Shown here one piece after another: positions 22,003 through 22,147 of a DNA stretch of 22,147 bases. Position numbers and translations under genes: made by a program. Position 1 is the stretch's first letter; each line of letters opens with the position of its first letter. The notes beneath the pieces are model-generated. The model was not told the origin of the DNA and searched no databases. It saw only the letters and a list, made by a program, of their open reading frames with translations. The DNA is from a virus, in IMG/VR virus record IMGVR_UViG_3300030328_000151, positions 1 to 22,147 of that record; one strand, given 5' to 3'.

Positions 22003-22147
22003 TATTTAGCTCCAATTAATATCTTATCTAGTTTATCTTCTAGTCTTTTGATTGCATCCATTAAATCATGCATATCATCTTTTACATCGTCTTTACGTGC
22101 ATACTCTTCACGTGTTTTGTTTAATAATATTTGTATTCTCTTCACCT
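22002..22147 (-). CDS. C-terminal end of a virion-cluster gene, coiled coil (partial)
   Basis: The frame on the - strand is open to the window edge and ends at TAG (22004-22002), sharing one base with the GTG of the 637-residue gene. The visible 47 residues are a charged helix (D-D-V-K-D-D-M-H-D-L-M-D-A-I-K-R-L-E) with leucines and other hydrophobic residues at heptad spacing, ending L-I-G-A-K. A GTG at 22145-22143 could itself be the start of a 47-residue protein, so the gene may be nearly complete rather than long. Confidence 0.6.
   Translation of the reverse strand, partial: VKRIQILLNKTREEYARKDDVKDDMHDLMDAIKRLEDKLDKILIGAK

Noticed and set aside
14290-22147. Several + strand open frames opposite the virion genes (for example 19272-19703, 16670-16975)
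   Set aside because: They are antisense to long, well-packed genes, have Ser/Phe/Ile-rich low-complexity products and lack ribosome sites.
1-22147. tRNA genes, tRNA-fragment attachment site, CRISPR array
   Set aside because: I scanned for the T-loop pattern (GTTCGAATC-like) on both strands near the integrase and for regular direct repeats with spacers and saw none; a covariance-model search would be decisive.

Overview
This window looks like part of the genome of a tailed double-stranded DNA phage, probably a marine podovirus of the HMO-2011 type. The strongest clue is the family A DNA polymerase (6110-8131). It carries a DnaJ-like zinc-finger pair (CxxCxGxG ... CxxCGTHG) between the 3'-5' exonuclease and polymerase parts, which I remember as a hallmark of the SAR116 phage HMO-2011 and its relatives. 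Very low GC (about one third by eye), tightly overlapping genes, a monomeric B12-dependent ribonucleotide reductase, MazG and a DUF3310 protein fit a phage of an AT-rich marine alphaproteobacterium such as SAR11. The host is inferred, not shown. I saw no tRNA, rRNA, CRISPR or insertion sequence.

Layout. Positions 1-14297 are all on the + strand, in order: the 3' end of a cytosine-C5 DNA methyltransferase (1-627); a cluster of small genes of unknown role (620-1815), including three below 60 codons; a DUF932-like gene and a tyrosine integrase (1886-3675); a replication and recombination block (3684-10481) with TOPRIM primase, DnaB-type helicase, endonuclease VII, DNA polymerase, a candidate ssDNA-binding protein, a RecB/Cas4-type exonuclease and a T7-type endonuclease I; and a nucleotide-metabolism block (10478-14297) with DUF3310, class II ribonucleotide reductase, an RMF-like small protein, MazG and a small membrane protein. 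From 14290 to the end everything is on the - strand and looks like virion genes: a 1210-residue internal virion protein, a 455-residue protein, two smaller proteins, a 637-residue Ala/Gln-rich protein with an 11-residue repeat, and the end of another gene. The two blocks converge and their stop ends overlap by 8 bases.

How it works together. Primase, helicase, polymerase, candidate SSB, exonuclease and two junction-resolving nucleases form a nearly complete replisome and recombination set. RNR and MazG supply or edit nucleotides. No phage RNA polymerase gene lies in the window. Instead there are four strong sigma70-type promoters with a perfect TTGACA -35 box (1799, 3619, 8109, 10755) and one weaker one (6055), most of them in the last codons of one gene just before the next module. 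This suggests that the host RNA polymerase transcribes the early and middle genes. The promoter before the DUF932-integrase pair is overlapped and followed by perfect inverted repeats that look like operators.

No stretch over 300 bases lacks a gene. The longest gap is about 70 bases (1816-1885), and it holds the promoter/operator region.
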